From Sphingomonas sanxanigenens DSM 19645 = NX02 (GTDB lineage Bacteria; Pseudomonadota; Alphaproteobacteria; Sphingomonadales; Sphingomonadaceae): DNA of 64,000 bases. The stretch covers positions 2,598,520 to 2,662,519 of the forward strand of contig NZ_CP006644.1 of NCBI RefSeq assembly GCF_000512205.2, written 5' to 3'. The position numbers were made by a program, and so were the translations under genes. Below are positions 8,586 to 17,355 of the stretch, in pieces; the stretch's first letter is position 1, and each line of letters begins with the position of its first letter. The notes under the pieces were generated by a model. That model was not told where the DNA came from and ran no database searches. It was given only the letters and a program-made list of their open reading frames with translations.

Positions 8586-9524
8586 TCACAGATCGCGGAC
8601 GGTCGCCATCGGGCCGCCCGCGCGGGTCAGCGCGTCGGCCAAAGCGACGAGCGCCGGCCGCGCCAGATGCAATCCGTCGATCAGCACCGACGACGGCACC
8701 ATCCCGCGCGCCACGTCTGCCCTGTCCTGTTCCGATCCGTCCGCGAGCCCTTGCAGGATCGGCAGCGCATCGAACATGTGCACGTCGCCATAGCGTGCGA
8801 CGAGTTCGCGCCGCAGCGCGGCCATATCGTCCCTCACGCGCTCGGCGGATGCCTGACCGGGCGTGACGACCGAAGGAATGATCAGCCAGTTGCGCCGCGG
8901 CGCCTTGAGCCGGACGATCGCATCGACAACGCCCAGTTCCATGCCGATCGAGCCGAGCGTGCGGCCGACGGCGGCGCCATCCCAGATCAGCAGCGGATTG
9001 TCGCGCAGCCCCGCGGCATCGATCCGCGCGCCGATCTGGCTGAAACTCGAGCCGCTGACGGCGGTGTTGTAGACGGCTTCCCTGAGGTTGCTCTCAACGA
9101 ACCGGCCCAGATAGAGACCGTTGCCGCGGTACGCCATGTAGCTGTCGCCCTCCAGGTGCCATTTGATCAGCGTCGGCCCGGGCGTTGGCGTTGGTGTCGG
9201 CGTGGGTGCCGGCGTTGGCGTGGGGGTCGGAGCAGGTGTCGGCGTTGGCGTGGGGGTCGGTAAGGGCGTTGGCGTTGGGGTGGGTGTCGGTGCCGGCACG
9301 GGCGTCGGCGTCGGCGTTGGTATGGGCGTCGGTGTCGGGGTGGGCGCCGGCGTTGGGGTCGGCGTGGGAGTGGGCACCGGAACGGGTGCCGGCGTCGGCG
9401 TGGATCCCGGCGTGGGCGTGGGCGTCGGGGCGGATCCCCCTGAACCTCCCCCGCCACAGCCCGGTACCGCCAGCGCCGCAGTCGACAGCAGGCCGTTTCG
9501 TAACAGCGTACGACGTGTGATCAT
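8586..9524 (-). CDS. SGNH-like hydrolase, Tat-type lipoprotein with Pro/Thr linker
   Basis: The 312-residue product begins with a twin-arginine leader (Thr-Arg-Arg-Thr-Leu-Leu) ending in a lipobox with Cys23, so it is probably exported folded and lipid-anchored. Residues 33-118 are an almost pure Pro-Thr/Pro-Ala linker. The globular domain has Gly-Asp-Ser (126-128), a Ser-Gly-Ser-Ser segment, an Asp-Gly-Ala-Ala-Val-Gly segment and an Asp283-Gly-Leu-His286 pair. This matches the order of SGNH/GDSL blocks (nucleophile Ser, catalytic Asp/His), but the Asn block is not canonical. Substrate is unknown; ester removal from a polysaccharide is a guess from the neighbourhood. The ATG at 9524 is preferred over an upstream GTG at 9539. 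A paralogue lies directly upstream. Confidence 0.65.
   Translation of the reverse strand: MITRRTLLRNGLLSTAALAVPGCGGGGSGGSAPTPTPTPGSTPTPAPVPVPTPTPTPTPAPTPTPTPIPTPTPTPVPAPTPTPTPTPLPTPTPTPTPAPTPTPTPAPTPTPTPTPGPTLIKWHLEGDSYMAYRGNGLYLGRFVESNLREAVYNTAVSGSSFSQIGARIDAAGLRDNPLLIWDGAAVGRTLGSIGMELGVVDAIVRLKAPRRNWLIIPSVVTPGQASAERVRDDMAALRRELVARYGDVHMFDALPILQGLADGSEQDRADVARGMVPSSVLIDGLHLARPALVALADALTRAGGPMATVRDL
9171..9428 (-). repeat. Pro/Thr-encoding hexanucleotide-type tandem repeat
   Basis: About 258 bases encode residues 33-118 of the SGNH-like lipoprotein, nearly all Pro-Thr pairs interrupted by Pro-Ala, Pro-Val, Pro-Ile and Pro-Leu. On the plus strand it reads as degenerate GGCGTT/GGCGTG/GGTGTC hexamers. 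Such low-complexity DNA is prone to slippage, so linker length probably varies between strains. Proline-threonine linkers usually act as extended spacers lifting a domain from the membrane. Confidence 0.9.
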
Positions 9525-9600
9525 CGATGTCCCCCGCACCTATGCGGCAGCGGGTGTCCAACAGATCGGGAAATCCCGCAAGCGGGTCGGCGCGATTCGA

Positions 9601-10320
9601 TTAGAGGTCGCGCACCGCGACCATCGGGCCGCCCGCGCGGGTCAGCGCGTTGACCACCGCCGCCAGCCCGGCGTCGCCGAGGTGACGGCCGTCGATCAGC
9701 ACCGACCCGGGCACGAGGCCGGCGCTGACGTCGGCACGGTCGCTTTCCGTGCCGTTTGCCAACCCCTGCAGGACCGGCAGCGCGTCGAAGACATGGATCG
9801 GACCATAGTCGGAGGCGAGCGCATCGCGCAGCGCTGCCATATCCTTGCAGACCTGAGCGGCGTTGGGCTGCTCGCGGGTCACCACCGACGGGATCAGCAG
9901 CCAATTCCTGTGGGGCGCCTTGAAGCGGACGATCTCGTCGACGACGCCCAGTTCCATGTCGATCGAGCCGAGCGTGCGGCCGACCGCGGCGCCATCCCAG
10001 ATCAGCAGCGGATTGGCCCGCAGGTCGGTCGCCGCGAGGATGCGATCGCCGATCTGGCGGAAGCTGGCGCCGCTGACCGCGCTGTTCTCCACCGTTTCAC
10101 CAAGCACCTGCTCGATGAAGTGGCCCAGGAAATGCGTCTTGCCGCGAGGGGCGACATAGCTGTCGCCTTCCAGATGCCATGCCGGCCTCGGTGCGGCCTG
10201 CGGCGTCGCCGTCTCACGCCGATCCGGCGCCGTACCCGGATCGCCACCGCCGCACGCAGGCAGGGCCAGCGCCGCCTGCAGCAACAGCCCGGTTCCCAAC
10301 AGCGTGCGACGGGTCAGCAT
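9601..10320 (-). CDS. SGNH-like hydrolase, Tat-type lipoprotein (short-linker paralogue)
   Basis: This 239-residue paralogue of the downstream gene has the same leader (Thr-Arg-Arg-Thr-Leu-Leu, lipobox Cys23) and the same catalytic blocks: Gly-Asp-Ser (52-54) and Asp210-Gly-Arg-His213. Its C-terminal segment is near-identical and ends Val-Arg-Asp-Leu. It lacks the Pro/Thr linker and has only about 25 residues between lipobox and domain. The ATG at 10320 follows GGGAGGA, which beats the upstream in-frame Met at 10347. The pair is a tandem duplication. A secreted esterase or deacetylase role is possible but unproven. Confidence 0.65.
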   Translation of the reverse strand: MLTRRTLLGTGLLLQAALALPACGGGDPGTAPDRRETATPQAAPRPAWHLEGDSYVAPRGKTHFLGHFIEQVLGETVENSAVSGASFRQIGDRILAATDLRANPLLIWDGAAVGRTLGSIDMELGVVDEIVRFKAPHRNWLLIPSVVTREQPNAAQVCKDMAALRDALASDYGPIHVFDALPVLQGLANGTESDRADVSAGLVPGSVLIDGRHLGDAGLAAVVNALTRAGGPMVAVRDL

Positions 10321-10742
10321 GGCATCCTCCCGGAAGCGTCGTCGCACACAGGTTCATGCAAAAGATCGCCGGAGACAAGAGCGGCGGCCGGCACCAGCGC
10401 CCGCGCGCATTCTTGTCGCCAGCCCCCTCGCGACTTTGACGCAGGCGCACGGAACCCGTTCTCCTGCGCGCCGGCGGCAATGCGCTCACCCGCCGTCCGC
10501 CCCGCACGATCGAAAGCGCCGGTCCCGGGGCGCCGCCAGCGGCCCGCGCAACAGAATCGTGCCACCTAGCAGCGGTTCATGACGGTTCCTTGGCACCGAC
10601 CGATCGCACCGCGGTCAATTTCTTATTCGCCGGGGCTCAAGACCCCTTACCCCTTCGCGGAACAGATTTGATGCAAGCGGTGACCAGAAAAATCAGACCG
10701 CAGCCGGAGAGGGCAAAGCAACAAATTTCCGGGGGGTCTTCC
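10321..10742. other. Divergent intergenic region, 422 bp, no gene seen
   Basis: This region lies between the start of the short SGNH-like gene (minus) and the start of the TonB-dependent receptor gene (plus), so it must hold promoters for both. The last 150 bases before the receptor are visibly more A/T-rich than the surroundings and end in GGGGGGTC, the likely ribosome binding site. Open frames here are short and arginine/proline-rich and look like G+C-driven noise. I see no tRNA, riboswitch or convincing operator. Confidence 0.5.
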
Positions 10743-13154
10743 ATGGCAAGACAGATTCATAAGAGCTGGTGCGTACTCGCTGCGGGCGTGTCGCTGCTCG
10801 CGTTCACCGCGGGAGCCGCCCGGGCAGAGGAGGCTGCACCGGCACCCGAGCCCGCCGCGGCCGCCGCCGAGCCGGGCGAACTGGCGGAGATCGTCGTCAC
10901 CGCAGAGCGCCGCGACGTCAACCTGCAGCAGGCGCCGCTCTCGGTCACCGCGATCACGGCGGATACGCTGAAGGCCGCCAACATCACCGACATCACCGGC
11001 CTCAACGGCACGGTGCCGGGCCTCGTCGTCGCGCGCAGCGGCGGCGGCGAGCGGATCATCTCGATCCGCGGCATCGGCTCGGAAACGCCGGAGAACACCA
11101 ACACCCAGCCGGGCGTCTCCTACCATGTCGACGGCGCCTATATCTTCAACTCGATCGCGGCGAGCGCGGCGTTCATCGACGTCGCCCAGGTCGAGGTGCT
11201 TCGCGGGCCGCAGGGCACCTTGTTCGGCCAGGGCTCGACCGGCGGCACGATCAACGTCGTCTCGGTCGCACCCTCGCCCGACGAACTGACCGGGAAGGCC
11301 AATATTGGTGCCGGCAATCATGGCTGGTTCGAGGGCGATGCGGCGGTCAACGTGCCAATCGGCGAGACCTTCGCGGTGCGCGGCGCGATCCAGTATATGA
11401 AGCATGACGGCTATGCCTATGCGACCGGCGTGCCCGGCTTCGACAAATATGAGCTGGACGATGCGGACGAGCTCGGCTGGCGCGTGGGTGCGATCTGGCA
11501 GCCGACCAGCGATTTCTCGATCACGCTCAACACCATCCAGTATGACAGCGACACGAACGGGCCGGCGCAGAAGAACATCCTCGATCCGGAGCCCGATCCG
11601 CGCATCCTGACGCAGGACTATACCGGCCGCTCGGAGGTGAAGACCGAACTCTACACCGCCACGCTCAAATGGAACCTGCCCTTCGCGGTGTTCAAGGCGA
11701 TCACCAGCTACCAGAAGCTGCACAGCGAGCAGGCCTGGGACGGCGACGGCCTGACCGCCGACCTGTTCTACGACCTGACCTACAGCCCGATCAGCTTCAC
11801 CGGCAACCGCTACGACCATGTCGCGCTGTGGCAGACCGACACCGAAAGCTGGACGCAGGAGGTCAACTTCTCCTCATCGGGCAACGGCCCGTTCCAGTGG
11901 GTCGCCGGCGCCGTCTATCTGCAGTCGACCAACGACCAGTACATCGTCGAGTATCGCGCCAACGACAGCAACATCCTGCGGCCGCCGCTGCCGATCGACA
12001 CGCCCTTCGACAGCCCCGAAGTCTCGACGCTGACCTTCGCCGAGCTCTCGCAGATCAAGCGCGAGCAGTGGGCGGCGTTCGGCCAGGCGACCTATGATTT
12101 CACCGACCAGCTCAAGCTGACCGCGGGCATCCGCTACAACCATGACCATGCCAAGGGGCTCTATTCGAGCGCCTCCGGCGGCAGCAGCAGCGCAACCTCG
12201 GGCAACTATCTGCAGCCCGCGCCGACCAGCCCGCGCTCCGCGGACGAATGGACCGGCAAGCTGGCGCTCGACTATCAGTTCACCCCGCAGAACATGGTCT
12301 ATGCAAGCTACACGCGCGGCTTCAAGCCCGGCGGCATCAACAGTTCCGCCTCGGCGGGCGACAGCGCCTATTACATCTTCGGCTGGACCGACGCGATCCA
12401 GCCGACCTACGAGGCGGAAACGGTCGACTCGTTCGAAATCGGCACGAAGAACCGCTTTTTCGGCAACAGCGTCCAGCTCAACGCCTCGGCCTTCCTCTAC
12501 AATTACAAGAATATGCAGTTCCTCGAAGAGGATCCGGTGCTGTTCGGCGAAGGCATTTCCAATGCGCCGAAGGCCCGCGTCTATGGCGTCGAGATGGAAG
12601 GCTCATGGCTCGCGACGGAGAACCTGCGCTTCGACGGCTCGGTGTCCTGGCTGGAGGGCGAGTTCACCTCCGACTATGACGCGCTCGATCCCGGCGCGGC
12701 GAACGCGGCGCAGATCGCCGCAGGCTATCCGGACTATCTGTTCTGGACCAACTTCTACGCCGCCTCGGTCGCCCGCGACGCCGCGCGCCGCAACATCAAC
12801 GGCAACCGCGTGCCCAAGCTGCCGCGCTGGCAGGGCAGCCTTGCCGCCACCTACACGGCGGAAGTCGGCCCCGGCCTGGCCACCGCCCGCGCGCAATACA
12901 TCTATCGCGGCAAATATCAGTACCGTCTGTTCAACGACTCCGGCATCGACATCACGCCCTCCTACAGCCAGGTCAACGTGATGCTCCGCTATGAGCTTGA
13001 AGAGCCCGGCGTGAACTTCACCTTCCGCGCCACCAACCTGTTCAACAAGGATGGCGTGAACTCGCGCTTCTCAGATCCGTATGGCAGCGCGCAGGTGATG
13101 GAGACCTTCATTCCGCCCCGCCAGCTGATCTTTTCGGTGGGTTACAAGTTCTAA
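10743..13154 (+). CDS. TonB-dependent outer-membrane receptor (arabinose locus)
   Basis: The 803-residue product has a signal peptide (about 1-28), an Ala/Pro/Glu-rich spacer and a TonB-box-like Glu-Ile-Val-Val-Thr-Ala stretch. A plug domain follows with Arg-Gly-Ile-Gly and Glu-Val-Leu-Arg-Gly-Pro-Gln-Gly-Thr-Leu, then a beta-barrel ending in aromatic Tyr-Lys-Phe, the usual outer-membrane terminus. Such receptors import large or scarce substrates using TonB energy. The frame is open to 10590, but the ATG at 10743 gives a proper signal peptide and follows a G-rich ribosome binding site. The arabinan-degrading genes next to it suggest arabino-oligosaccharides, which is inference. A strong terminator follows. 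Confidence 0.9.
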   Translation: MARQIHKSWCVLAAGVSLLAFTAGAARAEEAAPAPEPAAAAAEPGELAEIVVTAERRDVNLQQAPLSVTAITADTLKAANITDITGLNGTVPGLVVARSGGGERIISIRGIGSETPENTNTQPGVSYHVDGAYIFNSIAASAAFIDVAQVEVLRGPQGTLFGQGSTGGTINVVSVAPSPDELTGKANIGAGNHGWFEGDAAVNVPIGETFAVRGAIQYMKHDGYAYATGVPGFDKYELDDADELGWRVGAIWQPTSDFSITLNTIQYDSDTNGPAQKNILDPEPDPRILTQDYTGRSEVKTELYTATLKWNLPFAVFKAITSYQKLHSEQAWDGDGLTADLFYDLTYSPISFTGNRYDHVALWQTDTESWTQEVNFSSSGNGPFQWVAGAVYLQSTNDQYIVEYRANDSNILRPPLPIDTPFDSPEVSTLTFAELSQIKREQWAAFGQATYDFTDQLKLTAGIRYNHDHAKGLYSSASGGSSSATSGNYLQPAPTSPRSADEWTGKLALDYQFTPQNMVYASYTRGFKPGGINSSASAGDSAYYIFGWTDAIQPTYEAETVDSFEIGTKNRFFGNSVQLNASAFLYNYKNMQFLEEDPVLFGEGISNAPKARVYGVEMEGSWLATENLRFDGSVSWLEGEFTSDYDALDPGAANAAQIAAGYPDYLFWTNFYAASVARDAARRNINGNRVPKLPRWQGSLAATYTAEVGPGLATARAQYIYRGKYQYRLFNDSGIDITPSYSQVNVMLRYELEEPGVNFTFRATNLFNKDGVNSRFSDPYGSAQVMETFIPPRQLIFSVGYKF

Positions 13155-13172
13155 GGAGGCGGTGGGCCCGCG

Positions 13173-13210
13173 AGACCGGCCCCGGCGCATCGCCGGGGCC
13201 GGTCTTTTTT
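13173..13210 (+). terminator. Rho-independent terminator after the TonB receptor gene
   Basis: A perfect 15-bp stem runs from AGACCGGCCCCGGCG (13173-13187) to CGCCGGGGCCGGTCT (13191-13205), with a 3-base loop, and continues directly into a run of six T (13205-13210). It lies 19 bases after the receptor stop codon. This is the clearest intrinsic terminator in the window. Confidence 0.9.
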
Positions 13211-13304
13211 CCGCTGCCTCAGCCGCAACTGCCGCGCACGCCGCCGCGACGGCGCGAGCAGGATGGTCGCAAGATATGCGCCGGACGTGCAACACGGGCG
13301 AGGT

Positions 13305-14711
13305 TCAGTCGGCGCGCCAGCGTGCCGTGGCGTCGTTCCGCACCGTGACACCAAGCCCGTCCGCCGTGGGCGCCAGCGCACCGCCGCCGGCCCGCGACAG
13401 CCAGCGGACACTGCCATCGGGCGCGTTCTCCCTGATCAGCGCGGCGCGGCGGAGCACATCGGCGCTGCCGTCGTTGCGCACCAGCCCCACCTTGCGGTCG
13501 GCGCCGACTGCGACGACATGGTGCGGCTGCTCGATCGGCGAGAGCATCAGCGCGTCGCCCGCCTTCAGCGAGCGGAACTGCGTAGCGGGCAGCGCCGCCG
13601 CGCCGACGCTCAGCATGCCACCGACCTGAGCGAGGAACCGGCCGGGAGCGGCTGCCGGCGAAAAGCGTTCGGGCAGCGCGCCGTTGCCGACCGGAATCCC
13701 GAAATCCGGCGTGCCGTCCGCGCGATAATAGAGCCGCTGGACGCGGGTATGGCGGTTGGGATCGAACAGCGGATCGCCCTTGATCGCTTCATAGTCGCGA
13801 CCGTGATAGACGAGCACGTCCCTGCCCTGCTCGTCGACCGTGAAGCTGTTGTGGCCGGGGCCGTAGACGCTGGTCTCGCGCGAGGTGACGAAGACGGGGT
13901 CCGGAGACTTGGTCCACGCGCGCGGATCCATCAAATCGGCATCGTCCGGTGCGGTCAGCATGCCCAGGCAATAGCGCGCGTCGGTGGCGCTTGCCGAATA
14001 GGTCAGGAACAGCCGGCCGTTGCGGATCAGGGGGGCTGCACCTTCCGCAACCTTGAAGCCGCGGATCTCCCACGGCAGCGTCGGCACGGTCAGTCGCGTC
14101 GGCGCGCGTTTCAGCGTCGTCGGCGTCGCCAGCGGCGCCAGATAGAGGTTCGAGTTCGTCTCGACCCCCGGCTCCTTCTGCGCCCAGCAGATATAGCGGG
14201 TGCCGCGGTGGAGGAAGACGGTGGAATCGAGCGTGAACGTGTCCCACGGCGTCTCGAGCTGCCCCATCACCTCCCACGTGCCGGTGATGGCGTCGGCGCC
14301 CAGGCAGCGCAGCACATAGGTGCGGATGCGGAACGGCGCGCCGCCATCGCCGGCGGCGAAATACATATACCACCGCCCGTCGATGAAATGGAGTTCGGGC
14401 GCCCAGATATAGCCTGCCAGCCTGCCGCTCGCCGGGCGGCGCCACAGCACGGCTTCCTCCGCCGTCGACAGCCCGGCGATCGTCCTGGACCGGCGCAGGA
14501 TCAGCCGGTCATATTCGGGCACCGACGCGGTCATGTAGTAAAGACCGTCCGCGTGGCGGAAGATCTGCGCATCGGCGCGCTGGCGCACCAGCGGGTTTTC
14601 AGGCAGCGCGCCACGCTTCGCCGCCGGCTTCGCGGCCAGCACCCCGGCGGGGGTTGCGGTCACGGCAGCCGCGGCGCCCAGAAACAGCCGGCGGGAAAGA
14701 TCGAACGTCAT
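13305..14711 (-). CDS. GH43 family glycosidase (alpha-L-arabinofuranosidase-like), Tat-exported
   Basis: The 468-residue product starts with a Tat-like leader (Ser-Arg-Arg-Leu-Phe-Leu then Ala-rich). A five-bladed GH43 catalytic domain follows, with Arg-Ala-Asp47-Ala-Gln (general base), Asp162 in Leu-Asp-Ser-Thr (pKa modulator) and Glu223 in Ala-Glu-Gly-Ala-Ala (general acid). The last about 110 residues resemble an arabinose-binding AbfB/CBM42-type beta-trefoil, though weakly. With the GH51 arabinofuranosidase and arabinose dehydrogenase upstream, cleavage of arabinan or arabinoxylan side chains is likely. The start follows AAGGAG. It belongs to the leftward arabinose operon, with a 129-base gap after the GH51 gene. 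Confidence 0.82.
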   Translation of the reverse strand: MTFDLSRRLFLGAAAAVTATPAGVLAAKPAAKRGALPENPLVRQRADAQIFRHADGLYYMTASVPEYDRLILRRSRTIAGLSTAEEAVLWRRPASGRLAGYIWAPELHFIDGRWYMYFAAGDGGAPFRIRTYVLRCLGADAITGTWEVMGQLETPWDTFTLDSTVFLHRGTRYICWAQKEPGVETNSNLYLAPLATPTTLKRAPTRLTVPTLPWEIRGFKVAEGAAPLIRNGRLFLTYSASATDARYCLGMLTAPDDADLMDPRAWTKSPDPVFVTSRETSVYGPGHNSFTVDEQGRDVLVYHGRDYEAIKGDPLFDPNRHTRVQRLYYRADGTPDFGIPVGNGALPERFSPAAAPGRFLAQVGGMLSVGAAALPATQFRSLKAGDALMLSPIEQPHHVVAVGADRKVGLVRNDGSADVLRRAALIRENAPDGSVRWLSRAGGGALAPTADGLGVTVRNDATARWRAD

Positions 14712-14840
14712 GGCTGCGCTCCTTCGTGCGACCGGCGCGATCCGCCATGATCGATCGCTTCATCGCCGATCGGCCTTGGCACTTTATGTCTATCGGGTCG
14801 AGGGACGGGCGCGCGGCAGCGAACCGCACGCCCGTTATCG

Positions 14841-16406
14841 TCACTGCAGGTCGAGCATCACCACCGACTTCGCCGGCAAGGTCACGCTGAGCGTGCCGCC
14901 GTCGATCCGCGCACCGTTGAACGGCACCGGCTTCACCGTGTCCGGCGCGTCGAAGCTGTTGAGCGCGTTCATCGCGTTCGCGGTCAGCACCCGGCCGGTC
15001 ACGCCCGTCGCGGAGAGGCCTTGCAGCTTCACCGTGATCGTATGCGGCTTGTTGGGGTCCAAGTTGGAGAGGCCGACATGGACCTTGCCATCCTTCGCGC
15101 GCACCGCCGATCCGCTGACCGCCGGCATGTTCCACGCATCCTTGGCATACCAGGGCGAGTCGATCTCGATCGGCAGCACCGTCGCGTCCTGATAGGGCTT
15201 GTACATCTCGAAGACATGATAGGTGGGCGTCAGCACCATCTTCCGGCCGTCGGTCAGGATCATCGCCTGCAGCACGTTCACCATCTGCGCGATCGCCGTC
15301 ATCTTCACGCGATCGGCATGGCGCGCGAAGATGTCGAGGTTGATCGAGGTGACCAGCGCGTCGCGCAGCGTGTTCTGCTGGCGCAGGAAGCCGGGGTTGG
15401 TGCCGGGATCACCGGCGTACCAGGTGCCCCATTCGTCCACCGCGAGCCAGACGCGCTTCTGCGGATCATATTTGTCCATGACCGCGCTATGCCTGGAGAT
15501 CAGTTCCTCCATCTTGCGCGTGCCGGCGAGCGTCTCGGCCCAGCCGGCCTCGTCGAAGTCGACCGCGGAATGGCGCGGCGGCCAGCCGCCGGGGACGGTG
15601 TAATAGTGCAGCGACAAGGCATCGACCTTGTCGGCCGCCATCTTCATCATCGTCTCGGTCCAGGACACGTCGTCGCCGTTCGCGCCCGATGCGATCTTGA
15701 GGATCTTGGTGCCGGCCGGCGCCTTGATGAAGGTCGCATAGCGGCGGGTGACGTCCGCCGCATATTCGGCGCGCATATTGCCGCCGCAGCCCCACAATTC
15801 GTTGCCGATGCCGAAATAGGGCAGCGCCCAGGGCTCCTTGTGGCCGTTGCGCGCGCGCTCATCGGCCAGGCTGCCGGCGGGCGAGGTGATATATTCCACC
15901 CACTCCGCCATTTCCTGCGGGGTCCCGTTGCCGACATTGCCCGAGATATAGGCCTCCGAGCCCATCTGGCGGACCAGTTCCATGAACTCGTGCGTGCCGA
16001 CGGTGTTGGGTTCGGTCACGCCGCCCCAATGGGTGTTGATCTTCACCGGGCGCTTGGCGCGCGCGCCGACACCCTCCCGCCAATGATATTCGTCCGCGAA
16101 GCAACCGCCCGGCCAGCGCACCACCGGCACGGAGAGCTGCCTGAGCGCCGCGATCACGTCGTTGCGGAAACCGTTGGTGTTGGGGATCGCGCGGTCGTTG
16201 CCCACCCACAGCCCCTCATAGATGCCGTGCCCCAGATGCTCGGCGAACTGGGTGAAGATGCGGCGGTCATAGACCGGACCCGGCTTGTCCGCGCTGATCG
16301 TGGCGGTGGCGGCGTCCTCGGTGGCGGTCTGCGCCGTTGCCGGCGCCGCAAGTGCGGCGGTCGACAGCAGCAGCGCGGCGGTGGCGCGGCGCAAGGTGGC
16401 AATCAT
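14841..16406 (-). CDS. Alpha-L-arabinofuranosidase, GH51
   Basis: The 521-residue secreted enzyme has a signal peptide ending Ala-Thr-Ala-Gln (about 26) and a (beta/alpha)8 GH51 catalytic domain. The acid/base is Glu203 in Gly-Asn-Glu-Leu-Trp-Gly and the nucleophile is Glu325 in Val-Asp-Glu-Trp-Gly. Arg-Trp-Pro-Gly-Gly-Cys-Phe (97-103) is also a family motif. A C-terminal beta-sandwich ends the protein. GH51 enzymes release terminal L-arabinofuranose from arabinans and arabinoxylans. Export is notable because many GH51 enzymes are cytoplasmic. Its start follows GGGAGAGG, 19 bases after the dehydrogenase gene. Confidence 0.93.
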   Translation of the reverse strand: MIATLRRATAALLLSTAALAAPATAQTATEDAATATISADKPGPVYDRRIFTQFAEHLGHGIYEGLWVGNDRAIPNTNGFRNDVIAALRQLSVPVVRWPGGCFADEYHWREGVGARAKRPVKINTHWGGVTEPNTVGTHEFMELVRQMGSEAYISGNVGNGTPQEMAEWVEYITSPAGSLADERARNGHKEPWALPYFGIGNELWGCGGNMRAEYAADVTRRYATFIKAPAGTKILKIASGANGDDVSWTETMMKMAADKVDALSLHYYTVPGGWPPRHSAVDFDEAGWAETLAGTRKMEELISRHSAVMDKYDPQKRVWLAVDEWGTWYAGDPGTNPGFLRQQNTLRDALVTSINLDIFARHADRVKMTAIAQMVNVLQAMILTDGRKMVLTPTYHVFEMYKPYQDATVLPIEIDSPWYAKDAWNMPAVSGSAVRAKDGKVHVGLSNLDPNKPHTITVKLQGLSATGVTGRVLTANAMNALNSFDAPDTVKPVPFNGARIDGGTLSVTLPAKSVVMLDLQ

Positions 16407-16425
16407 TGTGTCCCTCTCCCTTGGT

Positions 16426-17352
16426 TCAGTCGTGAAAGGCTTGCGTCGTCAGGCGGCGGCCGCACAGGAAGGCGTCGGCCACGATGCGCAGCGGGTCGGT
16501 ATCGACATCGCTGCATCCGCCCCGGATCAGATTGGCGAAACGGCTGTAGAGCCCGGCATATTCGACGTCCTCGCCATGCTCGGTGCCGCTCGGCAGCGCG
16601 AGCACCGCGCCGCCCTGCGACAGCCGCAAGGTCCCGGCATCGGTCTCGACGATGATGTCCCAGAGCTGCGGCCCGGTCTGGCGCCAGTCGAAATCGACCG
16701 TGATCGGCGCGTCCGCGGTGTCGAGCAGGTGCAGTTCGGCGGCGATCGGCGCGGCGCGGTTTTCCGGCAGGGTCAGCGTCGCCGCCTTGAGGAAGATCGG
16801 CCGCGGCAGGATATGGGTGACGATCGAGAGCGCATTGATCCCCGGATCGAACACGCCGAGCCCGCCCGGCTCCCAGATCCAGGCCTGCCCGGGGTGCCAG
16901 ACGCGGACATCCTCGCGCCACGTGACCTGCACGCGATCGATGCGCCGCTCCGCCAGCCAGGCCCGCGCCGGCGCGACGCCGGCCGCAAAGCGCGCGTGCC
17001 AGGCGGCGAACAGCGATGCGCCCACCCTGTCGGCGCGCACCTGCAGCGCCGCGACCTCGCTCAAGGTCGCGCCCGGCGGCTTTTCCAGGAACACATGCAC
17101 GCCGCGCTTCAGGGCCGCGACCGCCAGGTCATGGCGGACCTGCGGCGGCGTGCACAGCGCGACGGCATCCACCGCCGGTCCTTCGGCAAGCAAGGCGTCG
17201 AGGCTGGCGAGATGCGGCACCCCCTCGATCGCATGATCGTGCGGGCTGACCGTCGCTGCGAGGCTGAACGTGCCGTTGCCCGCGATCGCCGGCAGATGCT
17301 GGTCCCGCGCGATCTTGCCGAGCCCGACCACCGCGATCCGGATCGGATCCAT
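16426..17352 (-). CDS. L-arabinose / D-galactose 1-dehydrogenase (Gfo/Idh/MocA family)
   Basis: The 308-residue product has an N-terminal Rossmann fold (Val-Gly-Leu-Gly-Lys-Ile-Ala near 9-15) and the Gfo/Idh/MocA motif Glu90-Lys-Pro-Pro. It closely resembles the Azospirillum L-arabinose 1-dehydrogenase, including the stretches Arg-Asp-Gln-His-Leu-Pro-Ala, Trp-His-Pro-Gly-Gln and Gly-Val-Phe-Asp-Pro-Gly-Ile-Asn-Ala-Leu-Ser. That enzyme oxidises L-arabinose (and D-galactose) to the lactone with NAD(P) in the non-phosphorylative pathway. It is three bases downstream of the AraD1-like gene and upstream of the GH51 gene, so released arabinose would be oxidised by it. Family certain; exact sugar inferred. 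Confidence 0.88.
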   Translation of the reverse strand: MDPIRIAVVGLGKIARDQHLPAIAGNGTFSLAATVSPHDHAIEGVPHLASLDALLAEGPAVDAVALCTPPQVRHDLAVAALKRGVHVFLEKPPGATLSEVAALQVRADRVGASLFAAWHARFAAGVAPARAWLAERRIDRVQVTWREDVRVWHPGQAWIWEPGGLGVFDPGINALSIVTHILPRPIFLKAATLTLPENRAAPIAAELHLLDTADAPITVDFDWRQTGPQLWDIIVETDAGTLRLSQGGAVLALPSGTEHGEDVEYAGLYSRFANLIRGGCSDVDTDPLRIVADAFLCGRRLTTQAFHD

Positions 17353-17355
17353 CGC

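Noticed and set aside
9171-9428. GGCGT-rich repeat as a CRISPR or structural RNA
   Set aside because: It is a low-complexity in-frame Pro/Thr linker with no spacer sequences or conserved hairpins.
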